NCBI GenBank assembly: GCA_934546745.1
Contig: CAKTDV010000006.1
Coordinates: 1 to 64,000 of the forward strand
Direction of reading: 5' to 3'
DNA from: an uncultured Desulfovibrio sp.
GTDB taxonomy: Bacteria; Desulfobacterota; Desulfovibrionia; Desulfovibrionales; Desulfovibrionaceae
Length of the DNA stretch: 64,000 bases
The notes under the pieces were generated by a model. It searched no databases. It had not been told where the DNA came from and was given only the letters and a program-made list of their open reading frames with translations. The position numbers and the translations under genes are program-made. Each line of letters opens with the position of its first letter. Positions within the stretch are counted from its first letter, which is position 1. Positions 55,140 to 63,546 of the stretch are shown here, in pieces.

Positions 55140-55997
55140 ATGAACGACCCCCTCAAGTTTACCAAGATGCAGGGCCTCGGCAATGACTACGTCTATGTCA
55201 ACGGGTTCAGCCAGTCCGTCAACGATCCCTCCGCTCTGGCCCGCCGCGTCAGCGATCGCCATTTCGGCATCGGCTCCGACGGTCTGGTGCTGATACTGCC
55301 TTCCCGCACGCAGGACGTGCGCATGCGCATGTTCAACGCTGACGGCAGCGAGGCTGAAATGTGCGGCAACGCCATACGGTGCGTCGGCAAGTACGTGCAT
55401 GATCACGGCATCAGCACCAAGGATATCCTGCGCGTGGAGACCGCCGCGGGCATCAAGATTGTCCGTCTGCTCAAGGAGGGCGGCGAAGTCTGCGGCGCCA
55501 CCGTTGACATGGGCGAACCCATTCTCACCCCGGCCGCCATTCCGGCGATCCTGCCCGATGGCGCGCGGGGCGACCGTTTCCTCTCCCTGCCTGTCGCCGT
55601 GGACGGCACGGAGTATGCCGTGACGGCCGTCTCCATGGGCAATCCCCATGCCGTTATTTTCATGGACGGCATCGACGCGCTTGATCTGCCCGCCATTGGC
55701 CCCAAATTTGAAAACCACCCCCTCTTTCCCCAGCGCACCAACACGGAATTCGTCGAGGTCGCCGACGAGGCGCGCGTGCGCATGCGCGTCTGGGAACGCG
55801 GCGCGGGAGAAACGCTGGCCTGCGGCACGGGAGCCTGCGCCGTCGCCGTGGCCTCTTTCCTCAACGGCCGTACCGGCCGCACCGTGGACGTGGAGCTGCG
55901 CGGCGGCACGCTGCGCATCACCTGGGATGAAAACGACGGCCACGTGTATATGACAGGCCCCGCGGCAACCGTCTACGACGGCGTCTTCTTCCTGTAG
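55140..55997 (+). CDS. dapF: Diaminopimelate epimerase
   Basis: Converts LL- to meso-diaminopimelate for peptidoglycan and lysine. The 285-aa protein carries both catalytic cysteines: in EMCGNAIRC and in LACGTGACAV. The N-terminus FTKMQGLGNDYVYV is the usual family start. AAAGGATA precedes the ATG. dapL, which makes its LL-substrate, begins 127 bases downstream, so the pair is functionally matched. Confidence 0.97.
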   Translation: MNDPLKFTKMQGLGNDYVYVNGFSQSVNDPSALARRVSDRHFGIGSDGLVLILPSRTQDVRMRMFNADGSEAEMCGNAIRCVGKYVHDHGISTKDILRVETAAGIKIVRLLKEGGEVCGATVDMGEPILTPAAIPAILPDGARGDRFLSLPVAVDGTEYAVTAVSMGNPHAVIFMDGIDALDLPAIGPKFENHPLFPQRTNTEFVEVADEARVRMRVWERGAGETLACGTGACAVAVASFLNGRTGRTVDVELRGGTLRITWDENDGHVYMTGPAATVYDGVFFL

Positions 55998-56124
55998 CAG
56001 GCGGCGGATGGGGAAAACCCGCCCCGCGCGGGCGTTCTCTCCGCCGCTTCCCCCCTTGCAACGAGTTGCATCGCCCCCCAAAAAACTCCTGTCCCCCCCC
56101 TTGGTGGCAGGTGAAGGAATCCCT

Positions 56125-57351
56125 ATGATCACCATCAATGCCCATCTGCTCAAACTGCAAAGCAACTACCTCTTTGCCGATATAGCCCGCAAGGTTGCGG
56201 CCTACAGGGAAAACCACCCGGACAGACGCGTCATCAGCCTTGGCATCGGCGACGTGACCCGTCCGCTGGCGCCGGCCGTCATCGCCGCCCTGCATGAGGC
56301 CGTTGACGAAATGGGCCGCGCGGAAACCTTCCATGGGTACGGCCCGGAACAGGGCTATGGCTTTCTGCGCGACGCCATTGCCAGCAACGACTACGCTTCC
56401 CGCGGCGTGCATGTTGACGCCGATGAGATTTTCATCAGCGACGGCGCCAAATGCGACCTGGGCAACTTCCAGGAACTCTTCTCCACCGGAAGCATCGTTG
56501 CCGTGACGGATCCCGTCTATCCCGTCTATGTGGATTCCAACGCCATGGCGGGACGCGCGGGCGATCCCGGCCCCGACGGCTGGAGCCGCCTTGTCTATCT
56601 GCCCTGCACACGCGACAACGATTTCGTGCCGGATTTCCCCAAAACACGGCCGGACATGATCTATCTCTGCTATCCCAACAACCCCACGGGAACGGTGCTG
56701 TCGCGCGGCGCGCTCCGCGACTGGGTGGACTATGCCCGGCGCGAGGGGTGCGTCATTCTCTATGACTCCGCCTATGAAGCCTTCATCACCGAAGAGGACG
56801 TGCCGCACAGCATCTATGAGATAGACGGCGCGCGGGAAGTGGCCGTGGAGTTCCGCAGCTACTCCAAGACGGCGGGCTTTACCGGTCTGCGCTGCGCCTA
56901 TGCGGTCGTGCCGAAAGAGCTGCGCGTCAGCGACGGCAAGGGCGGAACGGTGGATCTGCATCATTTCTGGAACCGCCGCCAGTGCACCAAATACAACGGC
57001 TGTCCGTACATCGTGCAGCGCGCCGCCGCCGCCGTTTACAGCGATGCCGGAAAAAAGGAAATCCGTGCCACCATCGCCTCCTATCTTGACAACGCCCGCC
57101 TGATCAGCGATGCCGTCCGCGGCATGGGAGTGGATGTGTTTGGCGGCGTCAACGCCCCCTACATCTGGGTCAGCGTTCCCGGCGGCATGACATCGTGGGA
57201 TTTCTTCGATCGCCTGCTCAATGAGGCCGCCCTTGTCTGCACGCCCGGCGCCGGCTTCGGACGCAGCGGCGAAGGCTACGTGCGCCTTACCGCCTTCGGT
57301 TCTCCCGAAGATACGCTTGAGGCCATCGAACGCCTGCGCGGCGTCCGCTAA
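56125..57351 (+). CDS. dapL: LL-diaminopimelate aminotransferase
   Basis: Makes LL-diaminopimelate directly from tetrahydrodipicolinate and glutamate, bypassing the acylation steps. The 408-aa fold-type I enzyme has SLGIGDVTRPL, GYGPEQGYGFLRDAIA, CYPNNPTG and the PLP lysine in YSKTAGFTGLR, all typical of DapL. The N-terminal INAHLLKLQSNYLF is diagnostic. GAAGGAA precedes the ATG at 56125. Its presence suggests no need for dapD, dapC or dapE. A small palindrome TGCAACGAGTTGCA lies 54 bases upstream. Confidence 0.96.
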   Translation: MITINAHLLKLQSNYLFADIARKVAAYRENHPDRRVISLGIGDVTRPLAPAVIAALHEAVDEMGRAETFHGYGPEQGYGFLRDAIASNDYASRGVHVDADEIFISDGAKCDLGNFQELFSTGSIVAVTDPVYPVYVDSNAMAGRAGDPGPDGWSRLVYLPCTRDNDFVPDFPKTRPDMIYLCYPNNPTGTVLSRGALRDWVDYARREGCVILYDSAYEAFITEEDVPHSIYEIDGAREVAVEFRSYSKTAGFTGLRCAYAVVPKELRVSDGKGGTVDLHHFWNRRQCTKYNGCPYIVQRAAAAVYSDAGKKEIRATIASYLDNARLISDAVRGMGVDVFGGVNAPYIWVSVPGGMTSWDFFDRLLNEAALVCTPGAGFGRSGEGYVRLTAFGSPEDTLEAIERLRGVR

Positions 57352-57545
57352 CGCCGTTTTCCCCAAGGGGTTCCGTCCTCCTCGCGGAAACCGCCGCGCG
57401 CGAGCCGTGCGCGACGACCGTTTCCGCTGTCCGGTGGGGGCGGATTCCCCGCCCCGTTTCCCTTTTCGCCCACCTTCGCTCCGGCGATCCGGCGCGCCCA
57501 GGTGCGCGGATTCGGAAGAGCGCGCCATGTTGCAATGGAGGCTTC

Positions 57546-58652
57546 ATGTGCAGAATCGGTTCCATTAAAAGCAAGGCTCCCGTGCCCCCGGCCAAGGCCC
57601 TGCATCTCATGCTGCCGCAGCAGGAAGGCCACGACAATTCCGGTTTCGCCATGGTCATGCAGGATCTTGAAGGCGCTTTCCGCCACTATAAGGACAAACC
57701 CCTCCTTTCGCTGGCCTGTACGCCGCGCGGCGTGCAACTCGTCAACGACTACATGGAGCAAAAAGGCTTCGTGCAGATTGCCCAATGGGTGCCGGACGTG
57801 GTACGCCGCCCCGATCTGCGCATCAGCGCCATGCCCCGCTACGTCTTCCGCAACTATGACTACCCGGAAATCTACCGCTACCGGACCCAGGAGGAACGCG
57901 ACGATCTGCTTGTCGATACGCGCCTTGCCCTGCGCGCGCTCCTGGAAGAAAGCGGCGACGGCTATGTCTATTCCTTCTGGCCGGATGTGCTGACGCTCAA
58001 GGAAATCGGCGATCCCGCGGACATCGCCACCTATTTCCGCCTCTGGGAGGACGACGGCCGCCTGGAAGCGCGCAACATCGTCGTGCAGTGCCGCCAGAAC
58101 ACCAATTATGACATTGTGCGCTATGCGGCCCATCCCTTCTTCCTGCAGGGATATACGCTCTGCGCCAATGGCGAAAACACCTTCCACACCAAGAACACCG
58201 AATTGCAGCGCTCCCTGCACCGCGGCTATATCGGCTTTGAGTCCGATTCCCAGAACTTCCTCTATACGCTGCATTACGTGCTGCATGAACTGCGCTGGCC
58301 CATCCAGTACTACAAGCACGTCATCACGCCGCTGCCCTTTGTGGAAATGGCCCGCCGGCCGGATCACAAGGTACTGACGCTGATCCGCGAATCGCTGGCC
58401 CATCTGGAGATCAACGGCCCCAACGCCATCATCGGCCTGCTGCCCGACGGCAACATGCTGGCCTGCTGCGACTCCAAGAAGCTGCGTCCCGTGGTCATCG
58501 GCGGCAATGAGGACATCATCGCCGTCTCCTCGGAAGTCTGCGGACTCAACGCCATTCTGCCGGATCGTGACTCGTCGCGCGACATTTACCCCGGCGAACG
58601 GGAAACCGTCGTCATAGACAACAATCTGGAGGTGCGGCGATGGAAACAGTAA
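57546..58652 (+). CDS. Glutamate synthase, glutaminase (amidotransferase type 2) subunit
   Basis: First of three proteins that together make a split, archaeal-type glutamate synthase. The 368-aa protein begins MCRIGSI, so Cys2 becomes the N-terminal nucleophile after Met removal; it releases ammonia from glutamine. The GATase II fold continues through QQEGHDNSGFA and GPNAIIGLLPDG. GGAGG lies six bases before the ATG. The next gene overlaps its end by 13 bases, so translation is coupled. Confidence 0.9.
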   Translation: MCRIGSIKSKAPVPPAKALHLMLPQQEGHDNSGFAMVMQDLEGAFRHYKDKPLLSLACTPRGVQLVNDYMEQKGFVQIAQWVPDVVRRPDLRISAMPRYVFRNYDYPEIYRYRTQEERDDLLVDTRLALRALLEESGDGYVYSFWPDVLTLKEIGDPADIATYFRLWEDDGRLEARNIVVQCRQNTNYDIVRYAAHPFFLQGYTLCANGENTFHTKNTELQRSLHRGYIGFESDSQNFLYTLHYVLHELRWPIQYYKHVITPLPFVEMARRPDHKVLTLIRESLAHLEINGPNAIIGLLPDGNMLACCDSKKLRPVVIGGNEDIIAVSSEVCGLNAILPDRDSSRDIYPGERETVVIDNNLEVRRWKQ

Positions 58653-60268
58653 CGACGCAGGATGTCAGTCTCAACGATCTGCCCTGGGTTCTGGACTACA
58701 GGCCGGAGCGCTGCACCCTCTGCGGTTCCTGCGTGGCGGCCTGCACCGTCGATGCCATCTCCTTCTCCAGAGCGCGTTCCGGCGGCTCCACACGCAAGGC
58801 GGGCGGCGACGAGGCGAAGGCCCCCACCCCGCGCCTTGTCGTTCGCCAGTCCACCGTGCTGGAACAGGCGTGCATGGGCTGTGGCATGTGTGAAAAAGTC
58901 TGCCCGCAGCGGGCCATACGCCCGATGCGCAACCCCGATCACCGCTTTGCCATCATCGGACGGGCGCATGGCCCCATCAAACGCGGCGGCCGTACCAATC
59001 TCAACATACAGCGCACGCTGGATGCCATCGTCGTGGGACGCATCAGCCAGATGACGGACCCGGCACTGGATTCCGAGCGGCACACCTTTGATCTGCGCGC
59101 GCCGCTCGGGCGCGTCATGCTCCCCCATGAACTGCCCTTGCGCGTGCGCGGCGACCGCCTGGAACTGGAAGCGTCCACACCGCCCGTCAGCTGGATTTAC
59201 CCCGTCATCTTCAGCGACATGAGCATCGGCGCGCTCTCCACCCGCGCCTGGGAAGCCATTGCCATTGCCTGCGCCTACCTCAACGAGCAGTGCGGCCTGC
59301 CCGTCCGCATGTGTTCCGGCGAGGGCGGCATGCCTGTACGCCTGCTGGAATCCGACAAGCTCCGCTACATGATCCTGCAAATCGCCTCAGGGCATTTCGG
59401 CTGGAACCGCATCCTGCGCGCCCTGCCGCGCATGAAAGCCGACCCCGCGGGTGTGCTCATCAAAATCGGCCAGGGAGCCAAGCCGGGCGACGGGGGGCTG
59501 CTGCCCGCCGCCAAGGTGGCGCCGCATATTCAGGCCATCCGCGGCGTTCCCAAGGCGACGCTGCACTCGCCGCCGAACCACCAGGGCCTCTACTCCATTG
59601 AGGAGTCGGTGCAGAAAATGCATCTGTCCCTCAACGCGGCCTTCGGTTTTCGCGTCCCCGTGGCCATCAAGTGCGCCGCGTCGGCCACCTCCGTTTCCGT
59701 TTACAACAATCTGCTGCGCGATCCCTACAAGATATGCGGCGGCTTCTTTCTCGACGGTATTCAGGGCGGCACCGGCGCGGCCAACGAGGTTTCCCTGGAT
59801 CATACCGGCCATCCCATCGTCTCCAAATTGCGCGACTGCTATATGGCCGCCGTGGCCCAGGGTCTGCAGGGGCAGATTCCGCTCTGGGCCGGCGGCGGCA
59901 TAGGCATGACGGGTAACGCCGCCGCCGACGCCTTCAAAATGATCTGCCTCGGGGCCAACGGCATCATTCTTGGCAAACTGCTCATCCAGCTCCTTGGCTG
60001 CGTGGGCAATGAGCACGGCCGTTGCAACGCCTGTTTCTCAGGAAACTGCCCCACAGGCATCTGTACGCAGGAGCCGCGCCTTGTGGCGCGCCTCGACGTG
60101 GACAAGGGCGCGGAAAGCATCGTCAACTATATGCTGACCTTTGACAGCGAACTGCGCAAGCTGCTTGCCCCCGTGGGCAACAGCTCGCTGCCTGTGGGCC
60201 GATCCGACGCGCTTGTTTCCACAGACAAGGCCGTCGCGGACAAACTGCATATCCACTACGCCTGCTAG
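58640..60268 (+). CDS. Glutamate synthase, FMN/synthase subunit with N-terminal ferredoxin domain
   Basis: Transfers ammonia to 2-oxoglutarate on an FMN barrel. Residues 1-95 form an 8Fe ferredoxin-like domain with CTLCGSCVAAC and CMGCGMCEKVC. The synthase barrel follows with PGDGGLLPAAKV, the H-S-P-P-N-H block and the cluster CNACFSGNCPTGIC near residue 460, which holds the 3Fe-4S centre of glutamate synthases. At 542 aa it equals the central part of large GltB. The start overlaps the previous gene and has GGAGG upstream. Confidence 0.93.
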   Translation: METVTTQDVSLNDLPWVLDYRPERCTLCGSCVAACTVDAISFSRARSGGSTRKAGGDEAKAPTPRLVVRQSTVLEQACMGCGMCEKVCPQRAIRPMRNPDHRFAIIGRAHGPIKRGGRTNLNIQRTLDAIVVGRISQMTDPALDSERHTFDLRAPLGRVMLPHELPLRVRGDRLELEASTPPVSWIYPVIFSDMSIGALSTRAWEAIAIACAYLNEQCGLPVRMCSGEGGMPVRLLESDKLRYMILQIASGHFGWNRILRALPRMKADPAGVLIKIGQGAKPGDGGLLPAAKVAPHIQAIRGVPKATLHSPPNHQGLYSIEESVQKMHLSLNAAFGFRVPVAIKCAASATSVSVYNNLLRDPYKICGGFFLDGIQGGTGAANEVSLDHTGHPIVSKLRDCYMAAVAQGLQGQIPLWAGGGIGMTGNAAADAFKMICLGANGIILGKLLIQLLGCVGNEHGRCNACFSGNCPTGICTQEPRLVARLDVDKGAESIVNYMLTFDSELRKLLAPVGNSSLPVGRSDALVSTDKAVADKLHIHYAC

Positions 60269-60297
60269 AGCGGTTTCACAGTAAAAGGGACAAACGC

Positions 60298-61371
60298 ATG
60301 CTACGTATAGAAACCTTGCATGATCACCGGCGCATGTCCACGCAGGATGTGCTGCTTGCCATCGAACACGCCGTGGAGAAAGGCGAGACGGATTTTGAAA
60401 TCGCCGCTTCCGGCCAGCATGATATTGGCGGCCCGCTCTGGAACAAGGCTGGCAAGGCGCTCACCTTCCGCGTGAACAATCCCGGACAGCGTGTGGGAGC
60501 CATGTGCCTGCCCGGTACGGAAGTGCTGGTGGACGGCCCGGCCCCGGCCGATGTGGGCTGGCTCAATGCCGGAGGCCGCATCACCGTGCGCGGCGATGTG
60601 GGCGACACGGCCGGGCATTGCGCCGCCGCGGGCGTCATCTACATTGGCGGGCGTGCGGGCACGCGCTCCGGATCGCTCATGAAGCACGATCCCCTCTATG
60701 ATCCCCCGGAACTCTGGATACTCAAAAACACAGGCAGTTTTTCCTTTGAGTTCATGGGGGGCGGCAAGGCCGTCGTCTGCGGCTGCGGCTGCGAAGGCCT
60801 CCCTTCCGTACTGGGTGATCGCCCCTGCGTGGGCATGGTGGGCGGCGTCGTCTATTTTCGCGGGCCTGTGGGCGAACTCCCGAAGGAGGTACGCTGTCTG
60901 CCGCTGGACGCCAGCGACATCGCCTTTTTGAACGCCGGCCTTGAACCTTTTCTGGAAGCCATCGGCAAACCACGCCTCCGCGGCGAGCTTTCCGCCTGGG
61001 AAAACTGGCGCAGGATCGAACCTCTGCCGTTCGACGCCCGCGAACAGGAAACGCCTCTGTCGCTGTCGGCCTACCGCGCCCGGCAATGGATTGCGGATGG
61101 CATCTTTACCGATGTCTACCCCGATGACTTCAGCGTACAGGGCCTGACGGCACCCGGCGACTATCGCCGCCGGATCCCCGTCTGGAACAATGAGGGGAAC
61201 ACGTGCCGCGACTGCCGGGCCTGCGTGCGCATCTGCCCGGAACACGCCGTCACACGCGGGGAAGATGGCGGCAAGGCCCTCTATCTCTCCGAAGACGCGC
61301 GCTGCATAGGGTGCGGCCTGTGCGCCGTCGCCTGCCCCTGTGACGTCTGGACGATGACGCGGAAGCGCTAG
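60298..61371 (+). CDS. Glutamate synthase, GXGXG (alpha-3) subunit with C-terminal ferredoxin domain
   Basis: A 357-aa protein equal to the C-terminal beta-helix domain of GltB, with repeats such as GWLNAGGRITVRGDVGD and GGRAGTRSGSLMK (residues about 60-215), followed by a linker and an 8Fe ferredoxin domain (CRDCRACVRICP and CIGCGLCAVACP). It packs against the synthase subunit. No NADPH-oxidising GltD gene follows, so ferredoxin or another partner is the likely donor. AAAGGGA precedes the ATG. A terminator closes the operon. Confidence 0.92.
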   Translation: MLRIETLHDHRRMSTQDVLLAIEHAVEKGETDFEIAASGQHDIGGPLWNKAGKALTFRVNNPGQRVGAMCLPGTEVLVDGPAPADVGWLNAGGRITVRGDVGDTAGHCAAAGVIYIGGRAGTRSGSLMKHDPLYDPPELWILKNTGSFSFEFMGGGKAVVCGCGCEGLPSVLGDRPCVGMVGGVVYFRGPVGELPKEVRCLPLDASDIAFLNAGLEPFLEAIGKPRLRGELSAWENWRRIEPLPFDAREQETPLSLSAYRARQWIADGIFTDVYPDDFSVQGLTAPGDYRRRIPVWNNEGNTCRDCRACVRICPEHAVTRGEDGGKALYLSEDARCIGCGLCAVACPCDVWTMTRKR

Positions 61372-61400
61372 GCGCATGGCCGCAAAACCCCGCGCGAAAC

Positions 61401-61438
61401 AAAGCCCGCTGTCGTAACACAGCGGGCTTTGTGTTTTG
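61401..61438 (+). terminator. Rho-independent terminator of the glutamate synthase operon
   Basis: Perfect stem AAAGCCCGCTGT / ACAGCGGGCTTT, loop cgtaac, followed by a T-rich run. Confidence 0.92.
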
Positions 61439-61472
61439 TTGCAACGAAAGAAGGCGGACCGGGAGAGAAGGT

Positions 61473-61895
61473 TTACAGCGCGCCGCGGGCGGCGCTCACA
61501 CAATGCCCACCCTCATGAGCATGAGCGTGCCCCTTGCAGGTGAGATCCGGGGAAAACGGCGGAAGACCGCCCTCAAGAAACGCCTCTACGGCAGCGCCGA
61601 CCGTGGGATGCCGGCCGGCGAAATAGACTTCCACGCCCGCCTGCTGGAACCCCGTGAGCGGACGCATACCCATGCCGCCCACCAGGAGTTTTTTCACGCC
61701 GTGGGAGACAAGATGCTGTACGGACGCCATGCACCCGCCCTGCTGGTGCGGCGTATTTTCCAGGGTGGTCACGCTCCTGACAACAGAATCCTCAATGGTG
61801 ACAAGCGTGTAGATATCGCAATGGCCAAAATGCATGCTCATTTTGGCGTCGAGGCCGCCGGGCATGTCGGAAGGTATGGCAAGAATAACACTCAT
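61473..61895 (-). CDS. NifX/NifB-family (dinitrogenase iron-molybdenum cofactor domain) protein
   Basis: A 140-aa soluble protein. The RNase H-like cofactor-binding fold shows IPSDMPGGLDAKMSMHFGHCDIY, the HFG motif of the family, and KKLLVGGMGMRPLTGFQQAGVEV. The tail is rich in metal ligands (CKGHAHAHEGGHC). Such stand-alone proteins in anaerobes bind Fe-S or Mo-containing clusters; no nif genes are near. AGGAGAAAG precedes the ATG at 61895. It is convergent with the glutamate synthase operon. Confidence 0.9.
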   Translation of the reverse strand: MSVILAIPSDMPGGLDAKMSMHFGHCDIYTLVTIEDSVVRSVTTLENTPHQQGGCMASVQHLVSHGVKKLLVGGMGMRPLTGFQQAGVEVYFAGRHPTVGAAVEAFLEGGLPPFSPDLTCKGHAHAHEGGHCVSAARGAL

Positions 61896-62049
61896 GCTCT
61901 TTCTCCTGAAGTGTGCATCCAAAAGATCGGCGCGATATACCTCGTTTCCGATCGTACCGTTACCGCAGCTCCATCCACCGTCTGACACCGCACCCGGCGG
62001 CCCGAATTGTTCGCGTTGCCGTGCGGCTTGCCTCGCCGAAGGGGTGGCA

Positions 62050-62062
62050 GACCACAAAGGAA
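62050..62062 (+). repeat. Shared leader motif, copy 3
   Basis: GACCACAAAGGAA just before TGTGTG-ATG of the 37-codon frame. Identical to copies at 3251-3263 (minus) and 36960-36972. Confidence 0.6.
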
Positions 62063-62068
62063 TGTGTG

Positions 62069-62182
62069 ATGAAACATAATCCGCCTTATGCGCCTGTCAA
62101 GGAAAAAGCGGCGCGTGAACTGCCCTGCCGGGCGCGTGCGCGAACGCCCATGCCCGGAAGACAGCGTCGCCTGTGCCCATGA
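62069..62182 (+). CDS. Possible small protein (37 aa)
   Basis: ATG with AAAGGA seven bases upstream, inside a leader identical to that of two real genes. The product is basic with two cysteines, Pro- and Arg-rich, and matches nothing I know. It could equally be a leader peptide, a remnant of a truncated gene whose 5' end remains, or chance. Confidence 0.3.
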   Translation: MKHNPPYAPVKEKAARELPCRARARTPMPGRQRRLCP

Positions 62183-62249
62183 TAACGTGCACAACCACCA
62201 TGTTATAGAGAATTTCTTGCTTTTTTCCCTTGTAATTCCAGAACTTTTC

Positions 62250-62278
62250 TTGACTTTAGCCATAAAATGAAAAATCAT
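62250..62278 (+). promoter_or_regulatory. Candidate sigma-70 promoter of the outer-membrane protein gene
   Basis: TTGACT, 17 bases, AATCAT in an AT-rich stretch. It would give a leader of about 210 bases that includes the hairpin at 62322. Confidence 0.4.
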
Positions 62279-62321
62279 CCAACGGGATGCGATGTCTCCA
62301 TCGCCACGATGCGGAGGAGAA

Positions 62322-62344
62322 CGCCGCGGAAAGGTTCCGCGGCG
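62322..62344 (+). other. Strong hairpin in the 5' leader
   Basis: Perfect 10-base arms CGCCGCGGAA and TTCCGCGGCG around a three-base loop, with further flanking complementarity (GGAG and CTCC). It may protect or regulate the mRNA. Confidence 0.6.
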
Positions 62345-62496
62345 GGCGTTGCCCCTCCAGGCCGCGCCACCGAACAAGGAGGGCCTCCGGGAGTCGAGTC
62401 CGCACCGGGCCAACCGCGCACGCTGGCGGTGCACGCTCCCCGTCGGAACGCGCACACTCGGACAGGGCCCGGATTCTTACCTCATGGGAGGAATGT

Positions 62497-63162
62497 ATGA
62501 AACGCTTTCTGGCTGTTGTGACGCTGCTTGCCGCCCTGCTGGCGCCGGGTATGGCCGCCGCGGAGGGCGCAGGTCTCTACCTGGAGCCCAAACTGCTTCT
62601 CTCTTTGCAGAACACGGGTGATATTTCCAAGGACAACGCCCCCTTCAGCGGTTCCATGGATCGCTACGATCAGTTTACGCTGGGCGGGGCTCTGGCTGTG
62701 GGCTTCGATTTCTGGCAGTACTATCTTGTGCCACTGCGTTTCGAGCTGGAACTGGGCCTGCGTGGCAATGCCGAGCATGATTGGGATGTCTCCTATGGCG
62801 GCCGGAAGGGGACTGTCGAAGGCACATGGAACAGCACGACCCTGTTTGCGAACCTGTACTATGACATTCATACCGATTCCGGTCTGACGCCCTATATCGG
62901 CGGCGGCCTGGGCATGGCCTTCAACTATGCCGAATACAAATGGCGTAACGGCGCTACTGGCGGATCCGCCAGCGATACCATGACAAACTTTGCCTGGAAT
63001 CTCGGCGCGGGCGTGAGCTACAGCTTCAATGAAAATCTTGCCGTGGATTTGGCCTACCGCTTCGTGAGCCTCGGCCATAACGAAGTCTCGCTGGGCAATA
63101 TGACCTTTAAAAACGATCCGTACGACAACGAATTCATGCTCGGTCTGCGTTTCGGCTTCTAA
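62497..63162 (+). CDS. Outer-membrane beta-barrel protein
   Basis: A 221-aa exported protein: signal peptide of about 22 residues ending AAA, then amphipathic strands alternating with polar loops (LYLEPKLLLSL, FELELGLRG, LTPYIGGGLGMAF, FAWNLGAGVSYSF, LAVDLAYRF) and a C-terminal strand FMLGLRFGF ending in Phe, the signal for BAM insertion. This is an eight-stranded OmpA/OmpX-type barrel by pattern. GGGAGGAA sets the start. The long structured leader suggests post-transcriptional control. Confidence 0.88.
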   Translation: MKRFLAVVTLLAALLAPGMAAAEGAGLYLEPKLLLSLQNTGDISKDNAPFSGSMDRYDQFTLGGALAVGFDFWQYYLVPLRFELELGLRGNAEHDWDVSYGGRKGTVEGTWNSTTLFANLYYDIHTDSGLTPYIGGGLGMAFNYAEYKWRNGATGGSASDTMTNFAWNLGAGVSYSFNENLAVDLAYRFVSLGHNEVSLGNMTFKNDPYDNEFMLGLRFGF

Positions 63163-63190
63163 CGAAGGATACGTTCCATCCTGCTTTCCG

Positions 63191-63214
63191 GGTCGGCGTC
63201 AGCCGGCCTTTTTT
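63191..63214 (+). terminator. Rho-independent terminator
   Basis: GGTCGGC-gtca-GCCGGCC followed by T6, just after the beta-barrel gene. Confidence 0.88.
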
Positions 63215-63546
63215 CATGTCCGCGCTCTTCACCGGGCAGCGCCCGCCTGCCTTCCGCACAAACGCCACGGTAAGATGAAAAAACAAAAAACTTCAAAAAA
63301 TGGCAAAAAAACGAGTTTTTCATGCGGAGTTATTTTTACACACATCGCGCATACTTTTCTAGAGTGTTTTTAACCAAGCGTACTTCTTGACTATCAAATT
63401 TGAAAAAATCTAGACTTCTATCAAATTATTCTATCATTTCAATATGTTAAAAGAAGAGCCAGTAAATCTCCCCAAAATTCCCTTCGTCCTTATCGCTCTG
63501 TTTCCGCCCATTGCGGCCAATCCTCTTTTGGGGCTACATAGAGGCC
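63215..63546. other. AT-rich region upstream of dnaA, possible origin or dnaA control region
   Basis: Much richer in AT than its surroundings. It has one perfect DnaA box TTTTACACA (63334-63342, consensus TTWTNCACA) and three related ten-mers CTATCAAATT, CTATCAAATT and CTATCATTTC at 63391, 63418 and 63431. A promoter TTGACT, 18 bases, TAGACT spans 63387-63416. One DnaA box alone is not enough to call an origin. Confidence 0.4.

Larger units (their letters stand above)
61896..62496. other. Leader region of the outer-membrane protein gene
   Basis: A 601-base gap. It holds a small open frame with a good ribosome site (62069-62182), a candidate promoter (62250-62278) and a strong hairpin (62322-62344). 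The stretch 61896-62040 shows nothing I can name. Confidence 0.6.
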
